The notes below the pieces were generated by a model. That model ran no database searches. It was given only the letters and a program-made list of their open reading frames with translations, and was not told the DNA's origin. From contig CAJXAT010000014.1 in the NCBI GenBank assembly GCA_913050055.1, forward strand, positions 1 through 35,224: DNA of 35,224 nucleotides, in the 5' to 3' direction. The DNA comes from an uncultured Flammeovirgaceae bacterium (GTDB lineage: Bacteria; Bacteroidota; Bacteroidia; Cytophagales; Cyclobacteriaceae). This document shows positions 17,023 to 26,620 of the stretch, one piece after another. Each line of letters opens with the position of its first letter. Position 1 is the first letter of the stretch. The translations under genes and the position numbers were made by a program.

Positions 17023-18759
17023 TTGACTGATCCGAAAGAGATATTGCGTAATCATTGGGGGTTTGAGCATTTTAGAGAATCTCAACTAGAAATCATAGAG
17101 TCCGTCCTAAAAGGTCAAAATACCCTTGCTTTATTGCCTACTGGAGGAGGAAAGTCAATTTGCTTTCAAATTCCTGGGTTGTTACTTGACGGCCTTACCC
17201 TAGTCGTCACTCCCTTGATCGCTTTGATGATTGATCAGGTGAATGAATTGAAAAAGAGAAACATAAAGGCCTTAGCTATTCATGGGGGCTTGTCTTCAAG
17301 AGAAATTGACATTCTTTTGGATAACTGCATTTACGGAGGTATTAAATTTCTTTACCTCTCTCCTGAAAGATTGGTTTCAGAGCTTTTTTTAGCCAGATTA
17401 GAAAAAATGGTCATTGCTTTGTTCGTCATCGATGAGGCCCATTGTATCTCTCAATGGGGCCATGATTTCAGACCTTATTATTTAAAAATCAAAGATTTTA
17501 CGGAATTGTTTCCAATGAAGAGGTTGATTGCTTTAACGGCTTCTGCCACTGAAGAGGTAAAAAAAGACATTATCAAGCAGCTGGACTTAGCGAATCCTAA
17601 AGTCTTTCAGAATACTTACGCACGCGATAATCTTTCCTATGTTGTCTTTAAAGGAAAAAATAAATTTCAAAAGGTATATGATATTCTCAATAAAGTTGCG
17701 GGATCTTCTATCGTATATGTGGGAAGTCGAAAGAGAGCTGAGCAGGTTTCCAGAGACTTAAATCAAAAGGGTATTTCTGCTCAATTTTATCATGCGGGCT
17801 TATCTTATGATGAACGAAATCAAAGACAAGCCGATTGGATACAATCAAAATTAAGAGTAATGGTAGCGACCAATGCGTTTGGTATGGGCATAAATAAACC
17901 CGATGTGCGCACGGTATTACATTTGGATTTGCCCCAAACATTGGAGGCCTATTATCAAGAGGCAGGAAGAGCGGGTCGAGATGGCTTGAAGGCTTATGCA
18001 GCACTTCTTTTCCATGATCAAGATATCGTTGAGACGGAGCAGTACATCTCTCGGGCAGCAGTAGATATTAAATTTGTCAAGCGTGTCTATCAAGCCCTAT
18101 CAAATAGGTATAAGATGGCGATTGGTAGTGGGGCAGGCTTGAGTTTTGATTTTGTCTTTATTGATTTCATTAATGATTTTGATTTACCTGCTTACCCAAC
18201 GGTATTTGCCCTCAAGAAGCTGGAAAACGCTGGCGTCATTGAGTTGACAGAAAATATTTTTCAAAAGTCCAAGATTTCCATGCTGATGCAACGAGAGGTG
18301 CTTTATCAGTTTCAGGTAGCTCATGCCTCACTTGATCCTTTGATCAAAGTACTTTTTAGGTTGTATGGGGGTGAGCTTTATACGAGCTATATGATGGTCA
18401 ATGAGGCAGACATCGCAGGCGTTTTAAAAATCAACTTAAAAAAAGCAAAAGAGCAGTTGAACCTGCTGCATGATTATCAAGTCATAGACTATCGAATGAC
18501 GACCTTCAAGCCACAAATTGAATTTATAGAGGGAAGATTGGATCTAGGATCCTTGCCTATCCAATCAGTTGATTTACAGAAAAGAAATGAGCAGATAGAG
18601 AATAAATTTCACCGGGTGCTTCATTATGTGAATACAAATCATATCTGTAGAACCAGAATGCTACAAGATTATTTTGGTGAGCAGACCGATTTGGACTGTG
18701 GCATCTGTGATTATTGTATTTCCAGAAAAAAAGTCTCGGTAGATTTGAATCCTCTTTAG
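17023..18759 (+). CDS. recQ: RecQ family DNA helicase, C-terminally shortened by an in-frame amber codon
   Basis: A 3'-5' superfamily 2 DNA helicase for recombination and fork repair. The start is a TTG; an in-frame TAA nine bases upstream excludes anything longer. Walker A is PTGGGKS (39-45), DEAH is at 137-140, the aromatic-rich loop AHCISQWGHDF follows, QEAGRAGRDG marks motif VI, and the zinc-binding cysteines are 542, 559, 562 and 565. The frame ends at TAG 18757-18759 after 578 residues. Reading on in the same frame gives 51 further codons (starting IIRSIPSQGIDLDALSTIFK) to a TAA at 18913-18915, making about 630 residues, the normal length of short Bacteroidota RecQ. The last part of the wing or C-terminal helix is thus lost unless the amber is read through. 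The helicase core is intact, so some activity may remain. Confidence 0.9.
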   Translation: MTDPKEILRNHWGFEHFRESQLEIIESVLKGQNTLALLPTGGGKSICFQIPGLLLDGLTLVVTPLIALMIDQVNELKKRNIKALAIHGGLSSREIDILLDNCIYGGIKFLYLSPERLVSELFLARLEKMVIALFVIDEAHCISQWGHDFRPYYLKIKDFTELFPMKRLIALTASATEEVKKDIIKQLDLANPKVFQNTYARDNLSYVVFKGKNKFQKVYDILNKVAGSSIVYVGSRKRAEQVSRDLNQKGISAQFYHAGLSYDERNQRQADWIQSKLRVMVATNAFGMGINKPDVRTVLHLDLPQTLEAYYQEAGRAGRDGLKAYAALLFHDQDIVETEQYISRAAVDIKFVKRVYQALSNRYKMAIGSGAGLSFDFVFIDFINDFDLPAYPTVFALKKLENAGVIELTENIFQKSKISMLMQREVLYQFQVAHASLDPLIKVLFRLYGGELYTSYMMVNEADIAGVLKINLKKAKEQLNLLHDYQVIDYRMTTFKPQIEFIEGRLDLGSLPIQSVDLQKRNEQIENKFHRVLHYVNTNHICRTRMLQDYFGEQTDLDCGICDYCISRKKVSVDLNPL

Positions 18760-18915
18760 ATCATTCGATCCATACCTTCTCAAGGAATAGATTTAGATGC
18801 ATTATCCACTATTTTCAAACTTTATGACCAAGAGGATTTCATCACTGTATTGCACAAGTTTATTGATGAAAATAAGATTTATTTTGAAAGTGGTGCGGTT
18901 ATTAAAAAACGATAA
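18760..18915 (+). pseudogene. recQ: Orphaned C-terminal tail of recQ
   Basis: This is 51 codons in frame with recQ after its amber stop, ending in TAA. The translation resembles the usual RecQ tail, with a predicted pair of helices (LDALSTIFKLYDQEDFITVL and a terminal HKFIDENKIYFE segment). It has no ATG or GTG start of its own in a sensible position, so it is read as the severed end of recQ. Confidence 0.75.
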
Positions 18916-18942
18916 TCTAGAGGTAAAAATTATCAAGCGTCA

Positions 18943-20130
18943 TCAATCTTCTAAAATAGCCACGCCCGGCAATGTTTTCCCCTCCATATATTCCAATAAA
19001 GCCCCTCCACCCGTTGAAACATAGGATACTTTATCACCATAGCCTAGATTATTAATGGCGGCTGCAGAATCCCCCCCTCCGATGAGGGAAAAACCACCAT
19101 TTTGAGTGGCGGTCACCACAGCTTCTGCGATGGCTTCAGTACCTACAGCAAAATTTTGAAATTCAAAAACCCCCATAGGACCATTCCAAAGAATTGTTTT
19201 TGAGTTTTTAATTACGTTTTCAAACGCATTAATGCTTTGAGGGCCGATATCCAGACCCTCCCAATCGTCAGGAATTTCTCCTGAGTTGACGATCTGACGA
19301 TTAGCATCATTACTGAAATCATCAGCAATGACATTATCAAGAGGAAGGTAGATTTTTACGCCTTTGGCTTTGGCTTTTTCAATCAGTTCAAGAGTCAATG
19401 CCATACGGTTGTTTTCACATAGAGATTTACCAATGGCTCCACCTTGTGCTTTTGTAAAGGTATATGACATGCCACCACCAATGATGAGATGATCTACTTT
19501 ATCCAGAAGCTTTTCAATAATCATGATTTTATCTGAAATTTTAGCACCACCCATAATGGCCGTAAAAGGGCGGTGGGGATCTTCAAGTACCTTCTTGGCA
19601 TTAGCCAATTCATTCCCCATGATATATCCAGCACACTTATCTTCAAAAAATTGGGCAACAATGGTTGTAGAGGCATGCGCACGATGTGCCGTTCCAAAAG
19701 CGTCATTCACATAAATGTCACCTAGTTTTGCCAGTTTGGAGGCAAAATCTTCATCACCTTTGGTCTCTTCTGGGTAGAATCTGACATTTTCGAGGAGCAT
19801 TACTTCTCTTGTTCCCAGTGTCTGTGATAGCTCTAAGGCTGATACTCCAATGCAGTCGCTGGCAAACTTTACCTCAGTACCCAGTTTTTCTTGAAGATTA
19901 GGGATGATGTGCTTTAGAGAATATTGGTCCTCTGGACCTTTTTTTGGTCGACCTAAATGGCTCATTAGGATAACAGAACCTCCTTCGTTTATGATTTTTT
20001 TAATGGTGGGGATGGTAGCAATAATCCGAGTTTCATCAGTGACGATTAGTTCGTTATTCAACGGGACATTAAAATCAACCCTTAATAAGGCCTTTCGATT
20101 TCTGAAATTAAAATCATCTATATTTTTCAT
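18943..20130 (-). CDS. pgk: Phosphoglycerate kinase
   Basis: A 395-residue glycolytic enzyme that transfers phosphate between 1,3-bisphosphoglycerate and ADP. The start used is the ATG at 20130 (MKNIDDFNF), the standard Bacteroidota N terminus; a GTG eight codons further upstream is less likely. The substrate loop RVDFNVPLN, SHLGRPKG-like MSHLGRPKKGPE, the catalytic FRxHxx-equivalent FGTAHRAHAS, GPMGVFE and the C-terminal GGGDSAAA and STGGGALLEY are all present. The gene appears intact. It converges on recQ with only 27 bases between the end of the RecQ tail and its stop, and no hairpin is visible there. Confidence 0.97.
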   Translation of the reverse strand: MKNIDDFNFRNRKALLRVDFNVPLNNELIVTDETRIIATIPTIKKIINEGGSVILMSHLGRPKKGPEDQYSLKHIIPNLQEKLGTEVKFASDCIGVSALELSQTLGTREVMLLENVRFYPEETKGDEDFASKLAKLGDIYVNDAFGTAHRAHASTTIVAQFFEDKCAGYIMGNELANAKKVLEDPHRPFTAIMGGAKISDKIMIIEKLLDKVDHLIIGGGMSYTFTKAQGGAIGKSLCENNRMALTLELIEKAKAKGVKIYLPLDNVIADDFSNDANRQIVNSGEIPDDWEGLDIGPQSINAFENVIKNSKTILWNGPMGVFEFQNFAVGTEAIAEAVVTATQNGGFSLIGGGDSAAAINNLGYGDKVSYVSTGGGALLEYMEGKTLPGVAILED

Positions 20131-20194
20131 ATCGACTGAATATTTTTCGAACACAAATTTGTATCTAATTTCTTCAAATTAAAATTAATTATTG

Positions 20195-21142
20195 CTAAAT
20201 AAAGGAAGCACGCTTTAAACGATCATTTATGGCTCTTCCAATGCCCTTTTGAGGTGCATACTCACCTAAAATTAGGTCGATATCTTCAGTGTCTAAGGTT
20301 CTCAAGGCACTGAAAAGATTTTCGGCAGCTTCATGCACATCTCCATCGGGAGATAAAGCAATGCTTTTATTGGGATGCGGATAGATTTTGGAAAAAGAGA
20401 GAATACCGGTTTTCATATCTGAATACTTTAAAAGAAGTAACTCTAAATCACCTATAATGATCTTTTTTCTGGGGGCATAATGGCTGTCGAGCTGCCCGGG
20501 CGCATCAGGATAACTTTTTGTATGGGGCAGTACGTTTACTTCGCCAAACGTTCTAAGCATTTCTATATCTATTCCTCCCAGTCGATGTACGTAAATGACC
20601 TCTTCTTCAATCGATACAATGGTAGACTCCAAACCGATATGGGCCGGACCCCCGTCAAGAATATAGGGGATTTTAGCCCCTAACTGTTGGTCTACATGCG
20701 CGGCAGTAGTAGGGGAAACATAGCCAAATGGATTAGCACTTGGCGCAGCCAACGGGAATCGGATTTGTTTTAATAAATTGAGCGACATAGGGTGATTAGG
20801 GACTCTAATGGCCATTTTATCTAAACCTGAGGTGAGGATATCAGGAACGTATTCTCGTTTGGGTAATAGCAAAGTCAAAGGACCTGGCCAAAATTGCTCT
20901 GCTAACTTATGGGCGAGTGCGGGAAAGTTATGGACCAGTGCGGAGGCATCAGCGATATTGGTTACATGGGTGATGAGCGGATCAAAACTTGGGCGGTCCT
21001 TTGCTGTATATATTTTTGCTATCGCGAGGGGCTCCAGTGCATTACCCGCCAAGCCATATACCGTTTCTGTTGGAATGGCTACCAGTTCGTTATTTTCTAG
21101 TAGTCGGGATGCTTTCGAGATTTGAGTACCAATTTCAGCCAT
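20195..21142 (-). CDS. tsaC: Threonylcarbamoyl-AMP synthase, long Sua5 type
   Basis: A 315-residue enzyme that makes threonylcarbamoyl-AMP from threonine, bicarbonate and ATP, the first step of t6A37 tRNA modification. The YrdC domain (about 1-205) has the PTETVYGLAG motif near 21-30, KDRPSFDPL, and SANPFGYVSPT. The C-terminal Sua5 domain follows a linker with APGQLDSHYAP, equivalent to the SPGMKYSHYAP gate loop. The length is that of Sua5 proteins rather than short TsaC. The ATG at 21142 begins the family N terminus. It lies upstream of pgk on the same strand with a 64-base gap, and may share a transcript. Confidence 0.92.
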   Translation of the reverse strand: MAEIGTQISKASRLLENNELVAIPTETVYGLAGNALEPLAIAKIYTAKDRPSFDPLITHVTNIADASALVHNFPALAHKLAEQFWPGPLTLLLPKREYVPDILTSGLDKMAIRVPNHPMSLNLLKQIRFPLAAPSANPFGYVSPTTAAHVDQQLGAKIPYILDGGPAHIGLESTIVSIEEEVIYVHRLGGIDIEMLRTFGEVNVLPHTKSYPDAPGQLDSHYAPRKKIIIGDLELLLLKYSDMKTGILSFSKIYPHPNKSIALSPDGDVHEAAENLFSALRTLDTEDIDLILGEYAPQKGIGRAINDRLKRASFI

Positions 21143-21195
21143 TGATTTTAGTAGAATCTAATATTTCTGATATATTTACATTGAGATAAGGAAAC

Positions 21196-21363
21196 ATGGA
21201 TCAAAGGAAGAAAAATTTAATCAGACTGACTTCAATATTGTTGGTCTTGGTAGTTGTTTTGGAAAAATTGGAGGTCATTCACTTAGATATTTTTTCTAGT
21301 AATGGTGCCTTTTGGAACTTGATTTCCGCACATGCGATGGTATTCATTACCTTAAAGAAATAG
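21196..21363 (+). CDS. Short hydrophobic protein, hypothetical
   Basis: A 55-residue frame with a well-placed AAGGA ribosome-binding site before the ATG. It has a basic N terminus (MDQRKKNLIR), one strongly hydrophobic segment (residues 11-25), and a second weaker one near residues 40-52. It sits divergently from tsaC. No family is recognised, but the clear ribosome-binding site and membrane-like composition favour a real gene. Confidence 0.5.
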   Translation: MDQRKKNLIRLTSILLVLVVVLEKLEVIHLDIFSSNGAFWNLISAHAMVFITLKK

Positions 21364-21364
21364 G

Positions 21365-21748
21365 TTACTCAATCAATACGATGACTTTGTTTATTTTATT
21401 TTTTTGAAGTGATTCGGTCAGAGCTGCGAGTTCGTTATTTTTTTTCAACTCATTTTGGGCGTCTATGAAATAAGGGATAGGTTGTAACCTTCGAAAAGTA
21501 ACCCTTCCTTTTTTGTCAGTTTCCTCTTTGTCAAAGGCATTTTTTTGAAATCGATAGTTTTCTTCTGTGGTATAAAGCACTACTTCAGCACTAGAAACAG
21601 GATGTTCGAAGGCATCTATCACTTGTATTTTTAATGCAGTGGGCAGCTGTGTTTTGGTCCAAGATGTATGACTGATCAAAAAGTAGATCATCAAAAAGTA
21701 ACTTATTCTCAATAGGTTGATATTTTTTTTGTTTTGGCTATTCAACAC
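21365..21748 (-). CDS. Secreted protein with a carboxypeptidase-regulatory-like beta domain
   Basis: A 127-residue exported protein. The N terminus is a long signal sequence with a hydrophobic stretch (about residues 15-28). From about residue 38 to the end it reads as one transthyretin-like / CarboxypepD_reg beta-sandwich: LKIQVIDAFEHPVSSAEVVLY, TDKKGRVTFRRL, PYFIDAQ and a final INKVIVLIE strand. Such domains bind or brace extracellular structures. It follows the giant type IX substrate by six bases, so the two are almost certainly cotranscribed; it may be an accessory or surface partner. No catalytic residue pattern is visible. Its stop lies two bases from the convergent small ORF. Confidence 0.7.
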   Translation of the reverse strand: MLNSQNKKNINLLRISYFLMIYFLISHTSWTKTQLPTALKIQVIDAFEHPVSSAEVVLYTTEENYRFQKNAFDKEETDKKGRVTFRRLQPIPYFIDAQNELKKNNELAALTESLQKNKINKVIVLIE

Positions 21749-21754
21749 ATTTTT

Positions 21755-24700
21755 TCATTTAATCAAAGAGATGGATCCATATTGAGTTTGAATTCCTAAA
21801 TCTGGTTTTTCTATATGGGTGTATTTAATTACATAGGCATAGGTGGCTGGACCTATGATTTGGCCATTATAGGTACCGTCCCAACTGAAATTTTTATCAT
21901 TTGAGTAATAGATTTGCTCTCCCCATCGTGTATAGATAAATATTTCAAATTGATCGACAAATAAATTGGGGTAGACAAAAAAGTTTTCATTCTGGCTGTT
22001 ACCATTCGGACTGAATGCATTTGGCGCAAATATTTCAGTTTGACAGTCATTTATTCCTGCAATCAGTGGGGTAATTAGAACGGTATCGGACTGAATACAG
22101 GGTCCGCTATCACCGATTTCTTCTACGGTTACATAATAAAACCCTGAGTCTAGTTCTGGTGTAATGCTGAGTGGAACATAAAGATTATTTTTGGCATATA
22201 CTGTATCATAACCAAGATCGCTGATATATATATTTACCGCTGAGGGAAGGGCTACTCCCGAAACCGTCAAACTCAAATTCGCATCGATATCACAATCAGG
22301 TAGATTATTTGCTGATAATGAGAAGGGAGCATCATCTTCAATAATAACTGGATTTTCCAAAATACAGCTAGAGACTAAGTCTGTGATTTTATAATTATAA
22401 ACTCCAACAGACAGTCCACCAGAGACCGATAAGGTATCGGGGCCATCAATAGATCCAAAAGTATTGATATTTATACCACTGAAATCGTATCTGTAACTTC
22501 CTTCAGATGAAACGTATAAAGAGAGTAGTGCATCATCAGTACCGCAATTAGAGGGTGGAGTATAGATTGGATTGAGCTCTGGGGCTGCTTTTATAGATAT
22601 TAAGACGGTATCTGTATTACTGCAACCGCCAAAAGCATCATCCTCTTTGGCAAAAATAATATATTCAAAAACACCTGAAATTTCTGTGGATATAGACTGC
22701 GTACTGGTCGTATCGAGGATTGCGCCATCGATGGTCCATTGTTGGGTATTTAAGTCACTTATATAGCTGTTTAAATCGGGTGCTGAATCAAATTGACAAT
22801 ACTGTTGATCAATACCTAAGTCAAGGTCAGGACGCCCATCCCCAACAAATATTTCTACCGTATCCGAGGAACAACCATCATCATTTATAATGGCCAAGTA
22901 GAGGGTAGTGGGATCGAAAATTTCAATGATTCTAGACGTATCTCCAGTTGACCAATAATAATTGTAATCACTGCGATCCTCATCCCATGCGGCAAGTTCC
23001 AAAAATTCTTCACATATGGAGGCATTTTCGGTAATATCAGGATTCACAGGAAGACTATAAACCTCCAAGGTATCTGTGATCAGGCTGTCATAGCCACATC
23101 GATTGGTAATATTTAAAGTGAAATATTGAAAACCAGTAGCACCATATTCATATTCTGTAGTTTGCTCGTTCGTAGCATATAAAGTATCAGTTTGAGATAA
23201 TGAATCATAAAAAACCCAAAAATATTCATCTAAAATAGAACTACCGGATGCATAAAACTCCGTACTAAGTCCAAAACAGGCATTGACATAGGAAGCATCG
23301 GGGTTTTGAAGCGATGATCCTGAATTTTGGACAAAACTAGGTAGACCCTTTCTGCTGGTATGTCCTGACAAATCAAAACCTGTAGCATTGAAATTTGCTG
23401 CCGCACCTTCCAGTGAAGGATTAGAAATGGTACCCACCGCGAGCCCTTGATCAATGGCCAGATAAATGATACCATTGGGTCCACGCTGTAGCGCACCGTA
23501 GATACCTTCCGAGCTATAATCATCATATTTACTTGATGTGATGTGAGTTATTTCATCTTCAGTACCTAAGCTATCAAGATTAAACTGAATCAATTCACTT
23601 GCTGAGGTGGTATAAATCTTAGAACCATCACTAGAAAAAGCCACACCATAGAGGTCGTCTGTTGCTGCAGTTTCGATTTGTCTGAAATTTTTAAAATTTC
23701 CTATTTGGTTATCAAAATCAAATATTTCAAGGGTATTGGGACCTGGAACGGTATTAGCAAACAATTGCGTACCATTGCCAAAGGTCATGTATCCAGAGGC
23801 ATTTATAGGCATTTGCTTTTCTAAGACACTGCCGATTGGAGTGTATACGGTAGCCCCGATGCCTGTATCATCGATGAGATTGGCTCGGAAAGAATTATTA
23901 CCGAATTCATGCGTGATCAACCAGGCATTTAAAAAAAAACCTGAAGAAGTGATTTTTTCAATACTTTGGTCAAATAGTGGTAAATTGCTTAAAACAACGG
24001 CACCTCGGGCCGAATCTTTTTTCATATCTACAATAGCATAAGTCATTGGGAAATGGGTGCCATCCGCATCTACTTCTCCAGCAGTGAATACATAGAACAT
24101 GGTAATATCATCCATAAAAGGAATAATCAAAGCACCTTGGCTACTTGTACTATCTCCTGAGAGACTTTGGATGCTATCAGATAGGAAAGGCATGACTTGG
24201 TGCGCTTTATTCCAAATAGTTTTCCCATTTGTATAAAACATTAAATTCCCATCCGCATCATCAATGGTCGTACAAGACTCCAATGAGTTCATTTGATTTT
24301 CATCATCGATCGGTAGGGGGCCAGAGGTGAATTCAATACCTGCGGTCTCTCCGAAATACCATTTATTTTGAATTTGACGTTGCGAACCATATTCCGTGAC
24401 TGAGGATTCCGCATATTTAGTACAACCTGAGGCACCAGTTATTTCTACCCAATAAATACCTGCGGTATCAATATCGATGGTACTCGTGGTTTCACCTGTA
24501 TTCCATTGATATGAAATACCATCTTCTGTCTTAGGATCAAGAGTAAGAATTTCATTATCACAAATGGTAGTATCAGCGATCAGATTGACTTCCATTTCTT
24601 CTGCAATGATGTTAATGGACTTAGTGATGCTTTGTATTTTACCGTTAAGCTCTACATAAAGGGTGACATTATATGAACTCGCAGATTCGTAGGCATGAAT

Positions 24701-26065
24701 GGGAGCGATGCTGTTGATTCCATTTCCATCTCCAAAATCCCATACATATTTATTAGCGGGCGGATCAACCAAAGGGAAAAATTTAGTAGATAGATCTTGA
24801 CAACTATCCAAATAAATAAAATCTAAAGAGGTGAATTCCTCAAAAGTACCCGGAGCAAATGATGGGAACTGCGTACTTTGAAAATCGGTCGTTAAAAAAT
24901 CATTTTCGTATACAATCAAGTCATGACTACTATCAATATTTTTAATTTGCTTCACTAAATAAGGACTTGCTTCCTCTTCTTGGACGAGGTGATAAAGATT
25001 ACCATCAATGGCCCTTTTAAGACCATAACTTCGGTAAATGGGTTCTGATAGAATCGATTGGATGAGACTTGAGCTATCAATTAAATCAAACTGATAGAGA
25101 TCGCCAGAGATCTTATCTAACGCACCATAACGTGAAAGATATAATTTATGACCATCATTTGACCAGTCAACATCATAAATACCCTGATTTGCATCATCCG
25201 GAAAACCCGTATTTAAGATTTGACTGTTAAAGGTCAATACTCCGGAAGTATCATTAAAGTTCATCAGCATTACGTTTCTTAAGCCTGTTTTAGGTGCTAT
25301 AGCAAGAATAGAAGAATCAGGATTCATTGACATATTGGCGGCTTCAAATTCCCTAATGTCAGTAGTAAAAGGATAAAGAATACTGATAGGCTCCTGATCA
25401 ACTCCATCATTGGTAATTTTATACACGTAAAAAGTATAGGTACCTCTATTTTGGGCGATTAACCAGCTGAGGCTTGGATTGGTGATACTTTGTACTACCG
25501 TCATACCTTCCGCAGGACTGAAAAGGCCTACTGAATTATTATTTGATACGACTTCACCTAAGGGGGCATCAAGACTCCCATTACCGGGAGCACTTAGATC
25601 TACGATACTATATTGCAATTCATCTTTTGCGGATAGTTTGCTTGCGTTGGTGAAAACAATATATCTATCTGCATCATCTGGTGAGGGACAGGCCAAGGCG
25701 GTTTGATTGACTGACGCATCACCGTTTAAATCAACAGCGCCCGACATAATTTCTCCGGAGCCATCGTAAATTCGAACACCATCGGTGTATAACATTAAAT
25801 TTCCTGTTAATGAATGATTAATTACTGCTGGACCCCCAGATCCAAAATTTGGATTCATACGATTCTCCTGGTATACGAGAAGCCCATTTTTATCAAATTG
25901 CAAGTTGGCAGTAGAACTGCCAAAAAACCATTGCGTCTCATTTAATAATTGCGCATTTGAAGCCACCGAAAAAACCAGAAGATAGGTATAAATGAAACCT
26001 TTCCGATAAAAAGTGATAAGGTTTGCGAAGGATTTAATAGTTAAGTGGTTCAACTGTGGATTCAA
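21755..26065 (-). CDS. Giant secreted protein, PKD domain and type B (CHU_C) sorting domain
   Basis: A 1,436-residue surface or secreted protein. A signal peptide runs to about residue 39 (VFSVASNAQ). Two related beta-propeller-like modules each open with a WFFG/WYFG motif (TQWFFGSSTANLQF near 45 and NKWYFGETAGIEF near 570), followed by LMLYTDG or LMFYTNG repeats. Between them is a PKD domain (YVWDFGDGNG near 445) and an Ig-like segment with YQWNTGETTSTIDI; a second SNxW-type unit (YYWSTGDTSRIIEI) occurs further on. The C-terminal about 90 residues form a gliding-motility-associated domain (FAPNAFSPNG, IYTRWGEQIYYS, WDGTYNG), a type IX secretion signal of type B. The only starts are TTG codons (26065 or 26053); no ATG precedes the signal peptide. 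The ligand is unknown; adhesion is a reasonable guess. Confidence 0.85.
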   Translation of the reverse strand: MNPQLNHLTIKSFANLITFYRKGFIYTYLLVFSVASNAQLLNETQWFFGSSTANLQFDKNGLLVYQENRMNPNFGSGGPAVINHSLTGNLMLYTDGVRIYDGSGEIMSGAVDLNGDASVNQTALACPSPDDADRYIVFTNASKLSAKDELQYSIVDLSAPGNGSLDAPLGEVVSNNNSVGLFSPAEGMTVVQSITNPSLSWLIAQNRGTYTFYVYKITNDGVDQEPISILYPFTTDIREFEAANMSMNPDSSILAIAPKTGLRNVMLMNFNDTSGVLTFNSQILNTGFPDDANQGIYDVDWSNDGHKLYLSRYGALDKISGDLYQFDLIDSSSLIQSILSEPIYRSYGLKRAIDGNLYHLVQEEEASPYLVKQIKNIDSSHDLIVYENDFLTTDFQSTQFPSFAPGTFEEFTSLDFIYLDSCQDLSTKFFPLVDPPANKYVWDFGDGNGINSIAPIHAYESASSYNVTLYVELNGKIQSITKSINIIAEEMEVNLIADTTICDNEILTLDPKTEDGISYQWNTGETTSTIDIDTAGIYWVEITGASGCTKYAESSVTEYGSQRQIQNKWYFGETAGIEFTSGPLPIDDENQMNSLESCTTIDDADGNLMFYTNGKTIWNKAHQVMPFLSDSIQSLSGDSTSSQGALIIPFMDDITMFYVFTAGEVDADGTHFPMTYAIVDMKKDSARGAVVLSNLPLFDQSIEKITSSGFFLNAWLITHEFGNNSFRANLIDDTGIGATVYTPIGSVLEKQMPINASGYMTFGNGTQLFANTVPGPNTLEIFDFDNQIGNFKNFRQIETAATDDLYGVAFSSDGSKIYTTSASELIQFNLDSLGTEDEITHITSSKYDDYSSEGIYGALQRGPNGIIYLAIDQGLAVGTISNPSLEGAAANFNATGFDLSGHTSRKGLPSFVQNSGSSLQNPDASYVNACFGLSTEFYASGSSILDEYFWVFYDSLSQTDTLYATNEQTTEYEYGATGFQYFTLNITNRCGYDSLITDTLEVYSLPVNPDITENASICEEFLELAAWDEDRSDYNYYWSTGDTSRIIEIFDPTTLYLAIINDDGCSSDTVEIFVGDGRPDLDLGIDQQYCQFDSAPDLNSYISDLNTQQWTIDGAILDTTSTQSISTEISGVFEYIIFAKEDDAFGGCSNTDTVLISIKAAPELNPIYTPPSNCGTDDALLSLYVSSEGSYRYDFSGININTFGSIDGPDTLSVSGGLSVGVYNYKITDLVSSCILENPVIIEDDAPFSLSANNLPDCDIDANLSLTVSGVALPSAVNIYISDLGYDTVYAKNNLYVPLSITPELDSGFYYVTVEEIGDSGPCIQSDTVLITPLIAGINDCQTEIFAPNAFSPNGNSQNENFFVYPNLFVDQFEIFIYTRWGEQIYYSNDKNFSWDGTYNGQIIGPATYAYVIKYTHIEKPDLGIQTQYGSISLIK

Positions 26066-26620
26066 ATCTTTGAATTTACCGCAAAATACTGTGGTTTATT
26101 TAACGTTGCATCAGTGGGCCAAAATATAATGTCAAATTTATACTTTACAAGCTTACGAGCATAAATAATTGCCTTTTAGAGCAAATATAAGCAGTTTTTT
26201 GTACAAAAAAAAGTGTAGGTAACAAATCAGTAATTGAAATTTTGGAAACAAATTCGACTACCAAAATCTCCTCCATTTAGTGCCATTTCTAGTACTATAA
26301 TATGTCATTATTTTCCCTCTTTTCTCTAGACCTCCTCCTCATAGATTTGATGCTTGAAAGCAAAGGTACTAATCTTCATTTTTCAAAAAAAAGATCAATG
26401 TACAACCTTGATTAGCAGTTGTAAATTGTAGGAGTTTGAGGCTTATTTTGAGGTGTTAGAAAGGGAGGTATTTGATGCAGCGTTAAGGTGAGAAATTCTT
26501 GATTTTAAATAAGGATATAACGTAATGTCCATCGTTTTAATTCGACAGCAAGTTTGTCAAGAGTTTGAATAATTTTTTTATCTAACTCTTGGGGTATGAT
26601 ATCTCAGGAGTTTTTTATAT
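26066..26620. other. Intergenic stretch with a dispersed repeat remnant
   Basis: About 555 bases between divergent genes. It presumably contains the promoter of the giant secreted protein. At 26423-26514 it holds a copy of a short coding-like repeat described separately. The rest shows no gene or RNA. Confidence 0.5.
26423..26514 (+). repeat. Dispersed coding-like repeat, copy 1
   Basis: This stretch reads EFEAYFEVLEREVFDAALR and then a stop. It matches copy 2 on the opposite strand near 33.2 kb at both the DNA and peptide levels (EFEA-FEVLERE-F). Both copies contain stops and continue past the stop into a similar CTTGATTT(T/G)AAATAAGG stretch. It is probably debris of one formerly repeated gene or element of unknown identity. 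Confidence 0.55.

Noticed and set aside
26300-26350. Weak similarity between a purine-rich stretch here (minus strand) and 34841-34900 (plus strand)
   Set aside because: The match is mostly A/G-rich low complexity with gaps and could be chance.
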